DNA of 64,000 nucleotides from Rhynchopus sp. YZ270_cl-10. Its lineage: Eukaryota > Euglenozoa > Diplonemea > Diplonemida > Diplonemidae. A model generated the notes under the pieces. It was not told the DNA's origin and searched no databases. It saw nothing but the letters and a program-made list of their open reading frames with translations. The stretch covers positions 558,001-622,000 of the forward strand of contig OZ037916.1 of the NCBI GenBank assembly GCA_964035575.1, given 5' to 3'. The position numbers and the translations under genes are program-made. Numbering within the stretch: the stretch's first letter is position 1; each line of letters starts with the position of its first letter. Of this stretch, positions 1 to 13,458 are shown in pieces.

Positions 1-2
1 TG

Positions 3-3000
3 AACTATACAAACGCAACAGCAAACACGCAGACCGGCGATTTGGAGTATCTTTTGCGCAATGCGCTGCCAGAGGCGTTTTCTTGTTCATCATCGTATTC
101 TCTGCCTATCCGTATTGTAGGGAGCACTGTATGGTATAAGGATTCATTCAACTACTTCTTCAAGACAATGGACTACCAGCCTACCGTCATCGGGAAGAAG
201 CCTACAACGTATAATATGTACGATATGGACCTCTACTCGGCGATTCTCGAGAGGGACGTTAGGAGCATTAAAAGCCTTGGTTTCAACACTGTGTTGATTT
301 CCACGAATACGTTCTCGATTGATCGATTCATCGAATTTTGCAAGGAGGTAGACATGAACGTTATTGTCTCCCAAATTCTTCCGGAAGCAGGATTTGCTGG
401 CGACAAATTTAAGGCGGAGGATGACTTCATTACTATGCTCGAATATTTGTCAGGACACACAAACATTGTGATGTGGAGTGTCAACTCCGATGCGTTGTCG
501 TCCATCACCGATTCATACGACTATTATGTGTTGTTACGCAAGCTGCGTTTGTTGCGTGATACATATGACACAAATTTACGCCCTATTGTCATTCCTCTGA
601 CAGAGTTCACCCTGCCAAAGCTTACCGCAGATAAGACCCTATACGATAAGGCCGTTGAAATGGCGATTCTCACCACCATGAACATTGATGCAACGCGTCT
701 GGAGGAGGATGTGACATACCTCAGCCACCCCGTCATCGTCAATTTCGAATCCGATTCATGGAACTACGTGAACAAAACCGAGGAGGAAGTTGCCCAAGCA
801 GACTACCTCCAACAAGAGATCGCAGAGGTCACCCCGCTCAGCACTAAACAGCTCCTCTCTGGCATTGTCATCACAGAGTGGGTCGATCAGTACTGGAGGG
901 GTGAAGACTCCGACCCCGATTTTGACTGTCCAGACCCTTCTTCTTATCGACACTCCATTTGTGGAAAACGCGTTGCAGAGCTTTGGGATGGCATGCTTAC
1001 CTCCGAATACATGGGGGTCAACGAACAGTACCAGACGTGGTTCAAACATTGTGTTCGGCATAAGGCTGCGTACTATATGTTCCGTGGTGTGTTTGGCGGC
1101 TATGTGGACCCAGAGGAGAAGCATGAGGACTGCGTCTTTGTCAATTTAACCTGGGATTTTTGGGTTCTTGTTATTGTGGTGAGCGCTGCGGCGGTGTTTA
1201 TTGCGTTGTGTTTGGTTGTCATGGCGATTTGCCAGGAGGAGACCTCAGCTGATGATGCGGGCAACACTGTCGAAGATGAGGAGCTTGCACGGTGGGTGCA
1301 GCCCGATACGGATAAGATCTATGAGCTCATTATGTCTGGCACTGCGAATATGTTGGAGCAACGTCCGTTCATTGAGATGGACATCCAACGCATGGCGGGT
1401 GTAGAGGAGGACGCGATGGAGGAGGAGCAGGAGGAGGAGGTCGAGGTTGACTCTTGGGAGTTCTGCCGCTGGCAGGTTGTCATCATCCAGCTGGACCGTC
1501 TGCAAAAAATCATCTTCGATGAGATGCTCTGTCAAATCCGTCTGGGCGACTACGGCATCGTTGGCGAGCACAGCCGTGGATTCGCCCACGCCGTCGCCTC
1601 ACTGCATGCACGCTACTGCAACTCATACCTAGGATGGCTCGACCACCAAGCCAGCAAAGGGGAGAAGACAAAAGAAAACCTAGGTCTAGACAGGACACAC
1701 TCGAGGTGGGAGATTAAATTCATCTTTGACGAAGATGACGAAGACATGCATGAGGAGGACGCAGAGCGCTCCCTAGACTCGCAGGGCGAGCCGCGCAACC
1801 AATCGACCCGCGACAGCGAGGACGACATGCCGTACCTGGTGCCCCTCCTCCCCGAGGAGGAGGATCTCATGGAGCAGGCCCTAGCAGAGGGGCTGACGTC
1901 CTTCAATGTGTGTGTCAAGGGAATCGACTATGTCATCCAAATGGACGAAATCGAGGAAGAAGAGGAAGACCCAAAAAAACCGAAAAAGGACAAAAAAGAC
2001 AAAGTCTTTGTCGAGAAGATGATCACCGGGCGTGTCTACGAGGAGAACCCATTCCCGGAGGATGCAGATGATGACGAAGAGGAGGAGGAGGAGGAGGCCA
2101 TGAAGGACAACCGTCTGCTGCTGGTCGGTACCATCCGGAAGCGTACCAGGTGTGGGCTGGGGACGACGACGAACGACCAGCTCATTGATTTGCTCTGTAT
2201 GTTCTGCATCTGGCAGCTTGGGGAGCAGATGACGTGGTTCAACGGACACTGGCTATCGTGGTGCTTCCACTACACGGTGAAGCATATGAAGCTGCCTCCA
2301 TCGACTATTGTCAACGACGCTCGCCACTTCTGTCAAAGAACCGTGACCATGGACGACATCGATGAGTCGTGCTCGATCACACCCTACTTCGACATCGAAG
2401 GAACACGAGGCATTGACGAACGCGACAACGTTCTCATGAACAAAGACGGCACCTTCAACGCCGAGGAGCTAAAGAGGTTTCCCTTCCAAAAGACCTTCCG
2501 TGAGCCCCTCCGCTGGGGCATCGTGTTTGCGATTATTCACAACATTTACTTCATTTTCCACACCCAGATTGTCGCATTCATCTTCTGGGGCTTCGTGGTG
2601 AACATCAGCGGGCACGACCAGAAGCTTGTGGATGAAGGTATTAGTGCGATGTTTAAGAGAATGGATCTGGTCTTCTTCCGCAGTCCTGATGATCTGTACT
2701 GGATTATGACGATGACGTCGAAGGTGGACTTCTGGTTGCTTATCTTCGGGGAGATTCTTGATTTGTGGATGTTGGGTGGGTTGTACCACTACACCTCGCA
2801 GGATTGGAAGCCTACCTTCAACCGTGTGCACTTTGCAGACTACGTGAAGCTGCGCTGGTCTGCGTACACATCGATCATCGCCTTCGTGTGCCTCATGCAG
2901 GATGCCTTCTACGATGACAAATCTGCGTCGGGTGGCAAGTACATTCTCTCATACGTGGCCATCCGTGTAGTGGGCATTCTCGTGAACAACCTGATCCTTG

Positions 3001-6000
3001 TCATGTTCCCCATCAAGCAGCGTGGTGCGCCGAGGAAGGGTCAGTCCCTGCAGAGGAAGGGTGCCGTGAAGCAGTTCTTCTTTGCGCTGATGTTCTGGGT
3101 GCTTGTGTACGGGTCGGTGCAGATTGCGCAGGCGTGGATTATGTTCAGAACGGAGACGGTCGGGTGGGACTTCTGCGAATGTGACAACCAATACGACACA
3201 ATCGTCAACGACGGTGCAGGTGAGTTCTTCCATGACTTCTTCGGCCGTATGGTCACCTGCGCAGAGAAGGAGCCGCGCTGCTTCACCGCAGTGTTCCTCA
3301 TCTGGGTCACCGCCATGGCGCTCTTCATCGTTCTTGTGAACGCAGGCTTCCTTGTGTGGGTCGTCATCTTCGGGTCCTTCACGCACTTCGCCTCGCAGTG
3401 GCTCTCAAAGAAGACACGAACCCTCACAGGGAAGAAGATCCAGACAGCATACATCCTCCGCTCGCTGAACGTAAAGATGCTCGGCTTCACAGACCCACGT
3501 GATACACAGGTTGCAAGGAAGGTGTGGAACAGGATCATCAAGGAGATGTGGGATGAGTGGTTGATCTCCGCCTTCGAGTACGAGAACCTGCTCATCCACA
3601 CCCACGTGTCGGAGGTGCAGTTCGCACTGAAGAACGACTTTGCGATGGAGCGTCTGTCGAACTTCCTGCAGTACATCCAGGCCGAGGACGACGAGGAGCT
3701 GGGGCCTTGCTCCTCCTACCCGTCCATCTCGATTGTGGTCCCTGTCTACGGAGAGGATTTGGTGTGTGCGGCTGCAAACACGGCAGGTGCCTTCAACGAG
3801 AAGATCAGGTCGCATCAGCAGGAGTTCACGCAGCTGTCGTTTTTGATTGACTCTTACCATGACGAGTGGGTGAACTTTGTGGAGCACTGCATCTTGGATG
3901 AGGAGTTCTTTTACTTGGTGTTGGATGAGGAGCAGATTGAGCAGATGCAGCAGAACGTGGAGGAGGTGAAGGACGTCACTGATGAGAAGCAGAAGCGCGA
4001 CATGAAGGGCGACCGGCAGCTGCGCAACGCCTGTGCAGACATCATCAGCGACAAGATCCACACACAGCCGCATCTCTTCTACGAGGAGGAGCTCATTGCC
4101 GTGCAGTGGTGGGCATCCATGCACATGCAAACTGTTGCACGCACCGTGCGTGGCATGGAGCGCAAGCGCGAGGCCTTCCGCTTCCTCCTCGAGCTCGAGC
4201 ACAGCTACACACACACGGAGAAGACACGCCAGGACAAGATCGACCTCCTCACAGACGACAAGGTGCAGATCGTGCTGGCCCTCCAGAACCTTGCCAACAA
4301 CAAATGGTTCTCCAAGAACGAGAGCGGGCTCATGCTCATGTGGGAGCGCTTCCCGAAGGTCGAGGTCTCCTTCGTCATTGAGACGCTCAACTACCGCAAC
4401 AGCCCTACCGTCGTGCGCAAGGTGCACGAGCACGTGGAGGACCTGTGGGACTGCACGAAGTACCTCTCGTGCCTGGCGCTGTGGAGCGACGAGGAAGAGG
4501 ACTGGCAGGTGGTCTCCGCCTACGCACGGCGTAACACACTCAGGCTGGAGAAGAACGCACGCTACGGCCTGAACGGTCTCCTGCAAGGAAAGGCCGTGAA
4601 CCAGCACCACTCCCTCGCCTTCACGCGAGGCCAGCTCATCGAGGCCATCGACTGCAACCAAGACGGCTACTTCGACGAGGCTCTCAAAATGCGTACAGTG
4701 CTCGGAAAGTTCTTCCCAACAAAAGACAGAACCTGGAGTCAGTTCAAGATCGTCGGTTTCCCAGAGTACTCGATCACAGCGAAGTCTGGCATCATCGGGC
4801 GCATTGCAAGCTACTCCGAGTACATCTTTGTCAACCTGTTCCAGAAGGTGCTGGCACATCCACTGAACGTCAGAATGCATTACGGGCATCCGGATTTCTT
4901 TGACTTTTCATGGTGCATTCAGCAGGGTGGGATGTCGAAGAGTAACCCTCTGATCAACCTTAACGAGGATATTTTCGCCGGTTTCCATGTGACACATGCG
5001 GGCGAGAGAGTGGACCATGTTATGTGGATGCGCGACGGGAAGGGACGTGAGACCAACTTTGACGGTGCGAATGGGTTCCAGATTAAGCTGGCCTTCGGAG
5101 CCTCTATGCAGTTCCGCACACGCGACCAGTACGAGCTGATGCGCACCTCTGACGTGCTGAGACGACACAGCATCCTGTACGGGTCTGTGGGGCCGTACAT
5201 CTACCTGATCACGATCGTGGTTCTGATCTACACGACACTGCTCATCAACATCTCGCTTGCTTATGCAGCGAAGACGGACTACTCACTTTCCTCTCGAGGC
5301 AGTCCCTATGGGAGTGAGTGGATGGTCCAGATGTCGTTGATCGAGTCTGTCCCGTTGCTGCTGCAGCTGACGCTTGACTACGGGCTGGTGGGGCTGTTCA
5401 CGTACATACGCGATGTGGTACCGACTACTCTGTACTTTTTGTTCATCATTATGACACGTTTCTCGTACTTCATTCAGTCCTGTTTGAACGGTGCAGCAGC
5501 GTACATTGCGACTGGTCGTACAGACCCGCTGTTCCGCCGCTCGCTTCGCCACATCTACCGCTACTACGGGACAACACACTTCATGCCTGGGATGTTCCTC
5601 CTTGCGATTGTGCTGCTCTACATCGACGTCGAGCCACGCTCCATCACCGCATCCCTCATGCGCACCCTCTGGCATTGGGGTGTCGCAATCTCCTTCATCG
5701 TGACCCCCTGTGTGTTCAACCCTGCCCTCAACCTTGCGGGCCTCTGGGAGGACCTGAAGTCCTTCTATTTGTGGGTCTTCGGCGACATTATGGAGAAGAT
5801 CAAGAAGCAGAAGGACGTTCTGACGAAGCGCTCTGTGAAGGAGAAGAAGGACGCCTTCTGGGAGAAGGCGTACGACCAGCTGACGTTGAAGCTGCATCCT
5901 GCACATCAGGGTGCCTCGCAGGGGGGCACTGGCACGGAGAAGTCTCGCTCCATGAGCAATGTGAAGGAGATGTACCGTGGCAGCGGCATGGAAGACGACG

Positions 6001-9000
6001 AGATGCTGGCAGGCATCGACCACGGCACCGACTCCTCGCAGCCTCAGGCACTCAACTTCCGCTTCCGTGAATCCGACTACGGCGACGAGGTCAGCTCGTC
6101 AGAAGAGTCCTCTGAAGGTGAATACATCCCCGAAACCTACCCCTGGACAGACCAATACGACCCAGGTCCAGGCAACAAGAGAAAGCAGTCCCCCACAGGC
6201 GATGATGAGCTTGAAGCAGTTGAGTTCTCCACCATGATGCCTCTTCCGAAGTATTCAGAACACTCCGCACCCCCCATCTACGTAGGCACCATCGTAAAGG
6301 GTGAGCATGCATACCATGAGCACGCCATGCCCGGTGCGCAGACGCCAGAAGAGGAGGAAATGCTGCCCACCGATATGATGATGTTCGGCGACCTCCCGCC
6401 CCCGCCTACGAGCACTGTGGACCCGCCGTCCCCAGAGATGCAGTCGATGGTGGACCCGCCGTCGCCGGAGATGCAGGCAATGTTGCCGCAGATCACAACG
6501 GATTTCGACAAGGGCAGTGTGCAGTCCTCGCCACGCAGGCCAGAAGGTTCGGAGGGGGAGCTCACGGTGATGGAGCTGCCGTCGCTGTTGAAGCCGTCGG
6601 AGCACGACGAGCTGAGCAACTCCATGGTGTCGGGCCACACTGCGCCAAGCAAGGTGATGCATACCCTCTCCGACATGCCGCCGGACAGCGCACGGACCGG
6701 CAACTCCTCGTCGTCGCGCTTGAACATCCCTCCGCCGAGCCACCGTCCACAGAGCTTGGACGGAAGCTCGTTCGTCTCGCTCCCGCAGTCTGGGAATGGC
6801 AAGGGCGGCTTCATGAGTGTGTCGAACTCCAACATCGACCCTGCAGACGCAAACTTCCCTCCCACACAGCAGTACCAACAGCCGCTGAACCCGCCCCTCG
6901 AGCCGATGGAGGGTACCGACTACGGTGAGGACGACGACGAGGGTGCGATGGTCGACACGCTTGTCTTCGAGCGTCCTGAGGAGGACACCGAGCTGAGTGA
7001 CAGCTTCCTGTCGTCGCACTTAACGGAGGAGCGGGTCGCCATGCCTGCGCTCTCCTTCGGTGGCATCCAGAGCCACGGACAGCGCTCGTCTCGCACACAG
7101 CGTGCAGGTCCCATGACAGCACGTCCTCCTGCCACAGCACGTCTTGTTGCGAACAAAGCGGTGGCCAACAAGCAGGAGGCCCTGGACGACGTGGAGTTCG
7201 ACTTCGACTGGCTTGACAGCAACGAGAAGAACAAGGCAGACCTCGAACGCTACCTCAAGATGTACCGTGTGCTTCCAGGGAACGTCAGGGGTGCAAGCAC
7301 CCATGGCGGTCGTGTGCCCAACAAGACGATCGAGTGGAAGGCCATGCAGTCGGGCTTCATGAAGCTCGGGAAGATCGTGGACGACGCGTCCTGCAAGGAG
7401 CTGATGCTTGGGCTGGGTGTGCGTGAGATTGATTTCGTGCAGTTTGTGATCCTCTTCCACAAATCCGAAGGGAAGGAGTCTGGTCACGGCGACTACGGCA
7501 TTGACCGTGCGGTGACCGACATCAACAGAGCCAGACATCGCGAGCTGCGCCACATCCAAAAGCAGATGGCACGAGGCCGCAAGGGTTACCTGAAGACAAA
7601 GAACGAGGCGCAGAAGATTGCAGTCCTGACCGTTCTCCACAACACACGTCGTCAGTTCAAGGTGGAGTTCCGCTGCTCAACTGAGGACAAATCTTTGGTC
7701 AAGGCGAACACCCTGAAGCACCACTGGAAGGTGACCCAGATCATGCTGTACAGGCGGAGCTCCACGATCAGCTCGTTCCTGTTCTCGCTGCTGCTGCTTG
7801 CAGTGTGGCTGTTTGCGTACTTCTCGCTTTGGGAGGTATGGCGCCTTTCCCCCACAATATTTCACCCTTTTTTATCCCCCCACAAAACACACCACCTCAC
7901 CACCTCACCTTACAGGACATCTTCTGGGAAGTGTTCTACTTCGTGCTCGCATTCACCTGGGACTACCTTCTTTCGCTCACGAACATTGGGCCCGTTGTGC
8001 TCTTCACCCGTGCATGCGTGGTGGTGTTCCTGCTCTTCCGTATTCTGATCATGTTCCAGGTATGTTCTGCTGTCGCAACACCTTCTGCACACATCACTCA
8101 CAGACGGACAACATCTGGTTCCCAACCCTTTTGATGACATACGCGTTTGTGCATGTTCTCATTGATGTGCAGTTCAGCTTTTGGTCGTGCTTTGGGCCGT
8201 ACATCCGGTGTAGAAAGTATGTTCTCCATTATGCCAACACACATCACCAACCAACCCTCCAGGATTAAGCCAGGCAAGGAAAACCCAAAGACCCTGGACG
8301 ACCAGCGTGAGGCCTGCCTCATTTCCCTGCTGCGCGACAAGCGGGAGCACTTCCTGTGGGGCTTCCCGTACTACTTCGCCGCACGTCAGTTCCTCGCAGT
8401 CGTGATCGGGCTGATCCAGTTCGTCTTTGCGATTGTCCTGCTGATTCTGAAGAGCATTTGGGAGGGTCTGAAGTACATTGCGGACCTTCTGTCGAAGCAG
8501 TCACACCGCAACAACCCGACTGAGGGCACTTACATTGCGGACAGAGAGAACTTCATCCACGAAGACGAATGCAAAGGACCTCCCGTGAACCGCTGGACCA
8601 ACACCCACACCCCTGCGACGGTCAACAAGCAATGTCAGGTCACCAACGCCAACGTCAAGGCCGAGTACACATCGGGTGGAACTGGCGGGGTGGGTTTCAA
8701 ATCCTCAGGGACAGGCACACAGGACGCTGCCGAATCACCTGCACTCCAGGCAGGAGGCTCTCCGAGCAGAAGCCCGCGTACACCAGGCCGCCAACTGGAC
8801 GAGCTTCCACAGGCACCTGGTCTTTCCAATGTACTGAACAAGGCGAGACCGCTTCCGGGGAGTCTGTTTGGGAACAACTTCTTGAGTGCAAAGGGCGTGA
8901 AGCAGACGGACAGCGACTCTGAGTTGTCTGTCGTGGAGTTTGAGGACGGCCGTGGCGAGGAGGTGGGCATTGACAATATGTTCATTGCTGCGGATGCCAT

Positions 9001-9328
9001 GATGCAGTCTGAGCTGGTCTACTTTGGTGACGGCGACCAAGTCAACTTTGTGCTGTCTGACGCATTCCAGACTGTTCTCGACTTCAGAAAGGGCATCAAA
9101 ACCTTCTACCGCTTCCTCGGTCCCCTCTCCCAAGTCAAGCTCGAGCTCGACCACCAAGAGCTCCACGATTCTGACCCCTGGCCCGTCGAAACATCGAAGC
9201 TCCTCCACGTTCACATCACCCTCCACACAATGTACGCTCAACGCGAAAAGAAGAAGGTTATCCAAGCACGCTCCGAGCTCAGAGGGATGACAGACCTCGA
9301 GAACCGCCTCGCGTCTCATATGATCTAA
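3..9328 (+). CDS. Beta-1,3-glucan synthase (GT48/FKS-callose synthase type) with GH-like ectodomain, 5' partial
   Basis: The frame is already open at base 3, so the start lies outside the window. Exons: 3-7835, 7916-8059, 8104-8216, 8263-9328. All three introns are 44-80 nt, begin GTATG and end CAG, and keep the frame, giving 3,051 visible residues. Residues ~25-330 resemble a TIM-barrel glucanosyltransferase/GH72-type domain (MDYQP, then SLGFNTVLIS). A membrane helix follows at ~385-405, then a very acidic cytosolic stretch and several helices. The GT48 core spans ~1230-1760 with WWASMHMQTVARTVRGM, RMHYGHPDFFDF and INLNEDIFAGF, which match the FKS1/callose synthase family. More helices follow, then a long disordered tail with two MVDPPSPEMQ repeats and a last membrane block encoded by exons 1-4. 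Expected role: UDP-glucose to beta-1,3-glucan at the plasma membrane. The C-terminal disordered region is unusually long. The family call is firm; the ectodomain call is moderate. Confidence 0.9.
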
Positions 9329-9837
9329 GAAGGGAAGGGGGGACACAGCGTTTTTTTTCTCTTTTTCTAAGAGAACCTTTTTGCGACCATGTGTGAAACT
9401 GTGTTCACACTCTTTTTCATAAGATGTGTGTGGTGCTATGCCCAAAGGGTGGCTCAAACCATCTTTTTTTTTCATTTTCGGTTTTATTTTCAAGTTCCTT
9501 TTCCTATGCTATTACGTCTGCATCTAAAAAAAGGCGTTTTTTTTCAGTTTTTTTTGCCCCTGCCTGCGTGATTTTTTAGGTCGATTTTCAGTGTACAAGA
9601 ATTCCTGGACGTTGAGTGATTTTTTTTTGGGGATGTTCCTTGCGTGACTCTCTTTTCTTTTGTCTTTTTTTTTACTGTCACAGCAGAAGGGAACGGATAA
9701 GGGGAAGGGGGAAGGGGATGACACGATTCATCTCAAAGTTGCGTTTTTTCCGTCTTTTTTCTTTCAAGTCTCAAAATACAAAGAAGGTGTTTTTTTGTAT
9801 TCCCACCTTTTGCCAGCTTTAGGCGTATCTTTCATTT

Positions 9838-9908
9838 GATTGTGCTTTTCATCTGGATGGCTGGAATCGTATGGTGGGTCAGTCGGAGATGCCTGCATCA
9901 ACAACTAC
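9838..9908 (+). repeat. Dispersed ~75-bp repeat, copy 1
   Basis: Contains CTGGATGGCT, then GGGTCAGTCGGAG and TGCCTGCATCAAC, ending ACTACAG. Three other copies start near 11505, 33005 and 62549. Confidence 0.6.
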
Positions 9909-10249
9909 AGTTTTTCTTTTTTTTTATTTCTTTCTGTTCCCCCTTTTTGACAAAAGGTACTGCCCTATCTCTCTGTCGAATGGTCAATTATTATTATTTT
10001 TTTTGCAAAAGGTCAATTATTTTCATATTTTTTTTCCGTAGAAGAAGGTCCTAACACCAGCCTGTCCCTTCCCCCTCCTTTAGAGTTCCGGTACCAACCG
10101 ACCGTGTACATTCTACGGTACGCATGAATCAAGACGAAAGGCAAAGTGGGCTTGATTACTGTGTATCGTGATATGTATGTGGTTGGTGCATTTTTTTTTT
10201 TTTTGAAAATTTGAGGTGATCCAGCGCACACTTTTCCACACTTTTTCAC

Positions 10250-10690
10250 ACCGTGAAAACATGTGAAAATAAGTGAAAACGTGTGAAACCAAGGTGAAAA
10301 TGTGTGAAATCAAGTGAAAATGTGTGAAACCAAGTGAAAACATGTGAAACCAAGTGAAAATATGTGAAACCATGTGAAAACATGTGAAACCAAGTGAAAA
10401 TGTGTGAAACCATGTGAAAATATGTGAAACCATGTGAAACCATGTGAAACCATGTGAAACCATGTGAAACCATGTGAAACCAAGTGAAAATGTGTGAAAC
10501 CATGTGAAAACACCAAGTTTTTTTTCTGGAGGAATCCACTCAGAGTGCGTGAAGCAGTTTTTTTTTCACTTTCGTACACACTTTTTCACACCGTGAAAAC
10601 GTGTGAAAATAAGTGAAAACGTGTGAAACCAAGTGAAAATGTGTGAAAATGTGTGAAACCAAGTGAAAATGTGTGAAAAAGCGTGAGACT
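10250..10690 (+). repeat. 10-bp minisatellite, GTGAAA core
   Basis: Units of 9-11 bp alternate between TGTGAAACCA and AGTGAAAATG forms from 10250 to 10510. They resume after an 80-bp gap at 10588-10690. Frames through it are repetitive HMVSHGFT-like peptides on the minus strand and are not treated as genes. Confidence 0.9.
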
Positions 10691-11199
10691 GGATCACCTC
10701 AGAAAAGCAATTTTTTCACTTTTTGTGTTATTCTCTCCCCACGTTTTCAAAATGAAAAAGGAGCATGCATCTGCAGGTAATGCTGCAGTGCAAAGTGCTT
10801 TTTTTCCCCCCTCTTTTTGAAAAAAGATATGCTGTGGTAAAGGGAGGTTCCTCCAGAGCCCCCCCCCTGCCTCCCATCTTTTTTTCTCTCGCTCTCCTTC
10901 CTTTAAAGTTTTATTTCTCTTTTTCATTTGCAAAAAAAAAAATATTTTGACAACGTGGTTTAGTCACCACCCCGATACCAGGTGTGGTTTTCATTATTTT
11001 TTTTCTGTATGCCTACAGAGCGTAGCTTAAAAGAGAAATAGATTACTCCGATACGGTCGCCAATCCCCCTCGAACAGGGTAATTGAGCCATCAACGGGAG
11101 AAAAATACGCTTTTTCCTTTTACCTATCGGAGTTACTATTTCTTTTTCTTGGTCTCATTGAGCTACGCGATTGGAGAGAAAAAAACCCTCCCTTTTTTT

Positions 11200-11242
11200 T
11201 CAGTGCCTGCGTCTCCGAGACGTTTGCACTATCGACTTTACC
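11200..11242 (+). repeat. Short hairpin repeat, GTGCCTGC family
   Basis: The block CAGTGCCTGCGTC...GACGTTTGCACT folds into a hairpin and is followed by ATCGACTTTAC. It is related to the right half of the 83-bp insertion at 40471-40553, with matching changes on both stem arms. Confidence 0.5.
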
Positions 11243-11504
11243 CCCCCTTTTTTTTTTGGCAATTTCCCATTGCATGCCTATGGAAAAAGGCCATGTGTCC
11301 GAAAGTAGAGAAAAATAGCGACGAGAAGAAATTGGGATTTTGAAAGAAGAAAATTTATTTTGCAAAATTAATAACAAAGTGGGGGTGGGTGTGAATGTAA
11401 CGTGAAAAAAAAAAAAGATCCTTCACAAAAAAGCGAGGAAAGGGAAGGAGCAGAATATTTTTTCCTTTCGGGCCAGTCATTAGGTTTCCTTTTTACATCT
11501 TCTG

Positions 11505-11582
11505 TTGTAGGCCGCAGGGTTGTGCTTTCATCCGGATGGCTGTCATCGTACATGGGTCAGTCGGAGCTGCATCAACAACCAC
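11505..11582 (+). repeat. Dispersed ~75-bp repeat, copy 2
   Basis: Starts TGTAGGCCGCAGGG, then TTCATCCGGATGGCTG and GGGTCAGTCGGAG, ending ACCACAG before a T-tract. The 5' block is shared with the copy at 62549. Confidence 0.65.
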
Positions 11583-13458
11583 AGGTTTTTTTTTTTGTGT
11601 AAAAGGTGACCAAACACGTGAAAACTTGGGCTCATCTCTCAAACCTTGTTTTACTTTTACTTTTTTTTTTTTTTGCACTGACACAAAAAAGGGCAGCTAG
11701 CTGCGTTGCCCTACCCAGTTCTTACCATTTCCCTTTCAACCTAAACACTCCCCCCCCAAAGAAGATTCCTCCCCTATTTCTGTAGTTATTTCATAGTTTT
11801 TTTTTTGCACCTGTCTTCCAAACACATTTTTCCTTCTTCTTCTAGGGTACAATTTGTAGTACAAGCACCCACCTTACTGTCCTGGTAGGGACTCACTGGG
11901 GGAGAGGGGGGGAATGGGGGGTTTTCCAAAAAAAAAACGGTTCTGAACAATACACGTACACCATAGAGTTCAGTTCTGTAACGTTCATCTTACGAAAGGA
12001 GGGGGTTTTTAGAGAATTGATTTGTTTTTTGACCATTGTCAGGTGTGGGGTATTTTTTTTCTCAAGAAAAAGGTTTTTCCCCTTCTCTCCATCCCTTTGT
12101 TTTTTCCTTCTTTTTTCGTAGCCCGTATTCCTTTTCAGATGTGTTTATGCCCAACTGAGGTATATTCCGTCTTTCAAGTTTTTTTTTTCCCCCTTTTCTT
12201 TTTCCATCGCGAAAAGTGCCACATCTCAGGCACCCTGCGTCAGTTAGAGGAGAATCCCATTATGTTTTCTCCCTCCCATATCCCTAAGAAAAAAAGGTGT
12301 CAGATTCCTCCCCCTTTTTCCCCAGAATTTTTCTGTACAAGACTTACCAAAAAATAAAAATTACCAAAAAATTAAAGTGGAGTTATAGTGGAGTTCATCC
12401 TCGGGTGTCTACACTAATACAACCAAGTTTTCAATTAACAACAAAAAATCCAATCTATTTGGAATGAAAGAACATTTCATAAGGGTTCGCGGAGAGAGAG
12501 TGTTCTACGCTGTATTCTTTTTTTTTTTTTTTTTTTTTTACCTTTTCAAAACATCCCTATTTTACCTGAATTTCTTCTGTTCAACGAACGGAGGGGGGAA
12601 AAAAAAGCAACGCTGTTTAGTTTTGTCCCCTTGTTTTTTTGGGGATGACATTTTGAGTAGTCCGAACCTGACTGTAGGTGGGTGATTAGTCTATCCGCAA
12701 AACTAGACAAAAAAAAAAAAAGGAAGAAGTCTGGGGGGAATAGCACAACCATTTATTTTTTTTTTCAGTAGGAAAGTCCTTCAGGAAGCTACTCTATCGA
12801 TGATTGTGTTCCCTCCCTCCTCTTCTTTTTTTTGCGCTTTTTTTTTTTTCCAAAGGGGAAATGATCAGGCTTGTCTTAAAGTAGTGGATTGAGATTTAGG
12901 ATTTCAGGGGAGAAAATAAAAAAATTCCGCTTTTCTTACAGCAATTTCAGGTACATTCTACCACCCCTACCCACCCCTTTTTTGTGTTCAGTTCGGTTAG
13001 CTCAAAAAATGGAGGCTTTTTTCTATTTTCAAAAGCCACAAAAAAAAATAGCATTTCCCTACCCCCCATATTCCTTTTAAACAAAAGCCAAAGCAATACA
13101 GGGAGAACCAGCCAATTTTTCAATATACAAACGATCTATCGATCCCCATATTCCTTTTCTTTCCCATTCGTTTTCAACGGACAAAAGGAAGAGCAGAACC
13201 TTTATCAGAGGCCCATCAGTTACCCGCACTTCACTGGCCCGAAGCTATCTAACTCCAGACATAGTAGTGTATCAAGAAAAAGGTACTCATTATGTCACGA
13301 AGGCTTCCGTATTTCAAGTCAACTTTCTTTTATTGGTGGTCAAGAAGGTAAGGCTTGAGTTCATCTGATCTTTTCTTCTGTCTCCCCCAACCCATTCACA
13401 ACCCCCCCCTCAGAAAAACTCTCTCCCTGCGGAGTTCTGAAAAAAAAGCCAAAAAAAA

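Larger units (their letters stand above)
9329..13458. other. T-rich spacer with dispersed short repeats
   Basis: About 4.1 kb without a supportable gene. It is dominated by T-tracts of 8-18 on the + strand, interrupted by short recurring blocks that also occur at 16-18, 33, 40 and 60-62 kb. Nothing coding-like beyond short chance frames was seen. A possible 5'UTR intron of the next gene runs from GTAAGG (about 13347) to CAG (about 13413). Confidence 0.6.

Noticed and set aside
3405-4889. 494-residue minus-strand frame inside the glucan synthase
   Set aside because: Antisense shadow of a GC-rich coding region; Leu/His/Val-rich and without any motif.
10250-10690. Minus-strand frames of 78-116 residues (HMVSHGFTWF type)
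   Set aside because: Pure translation of the 10-bp minisatellite.
11041-11097. Possible tRNA on the minus strand (TGGCTCAATT and CTGTTCGAGGGG)
   Set aside because: A- and B-box-like words are only a few bases apart and no cloverleaf or acceptor stem forms.
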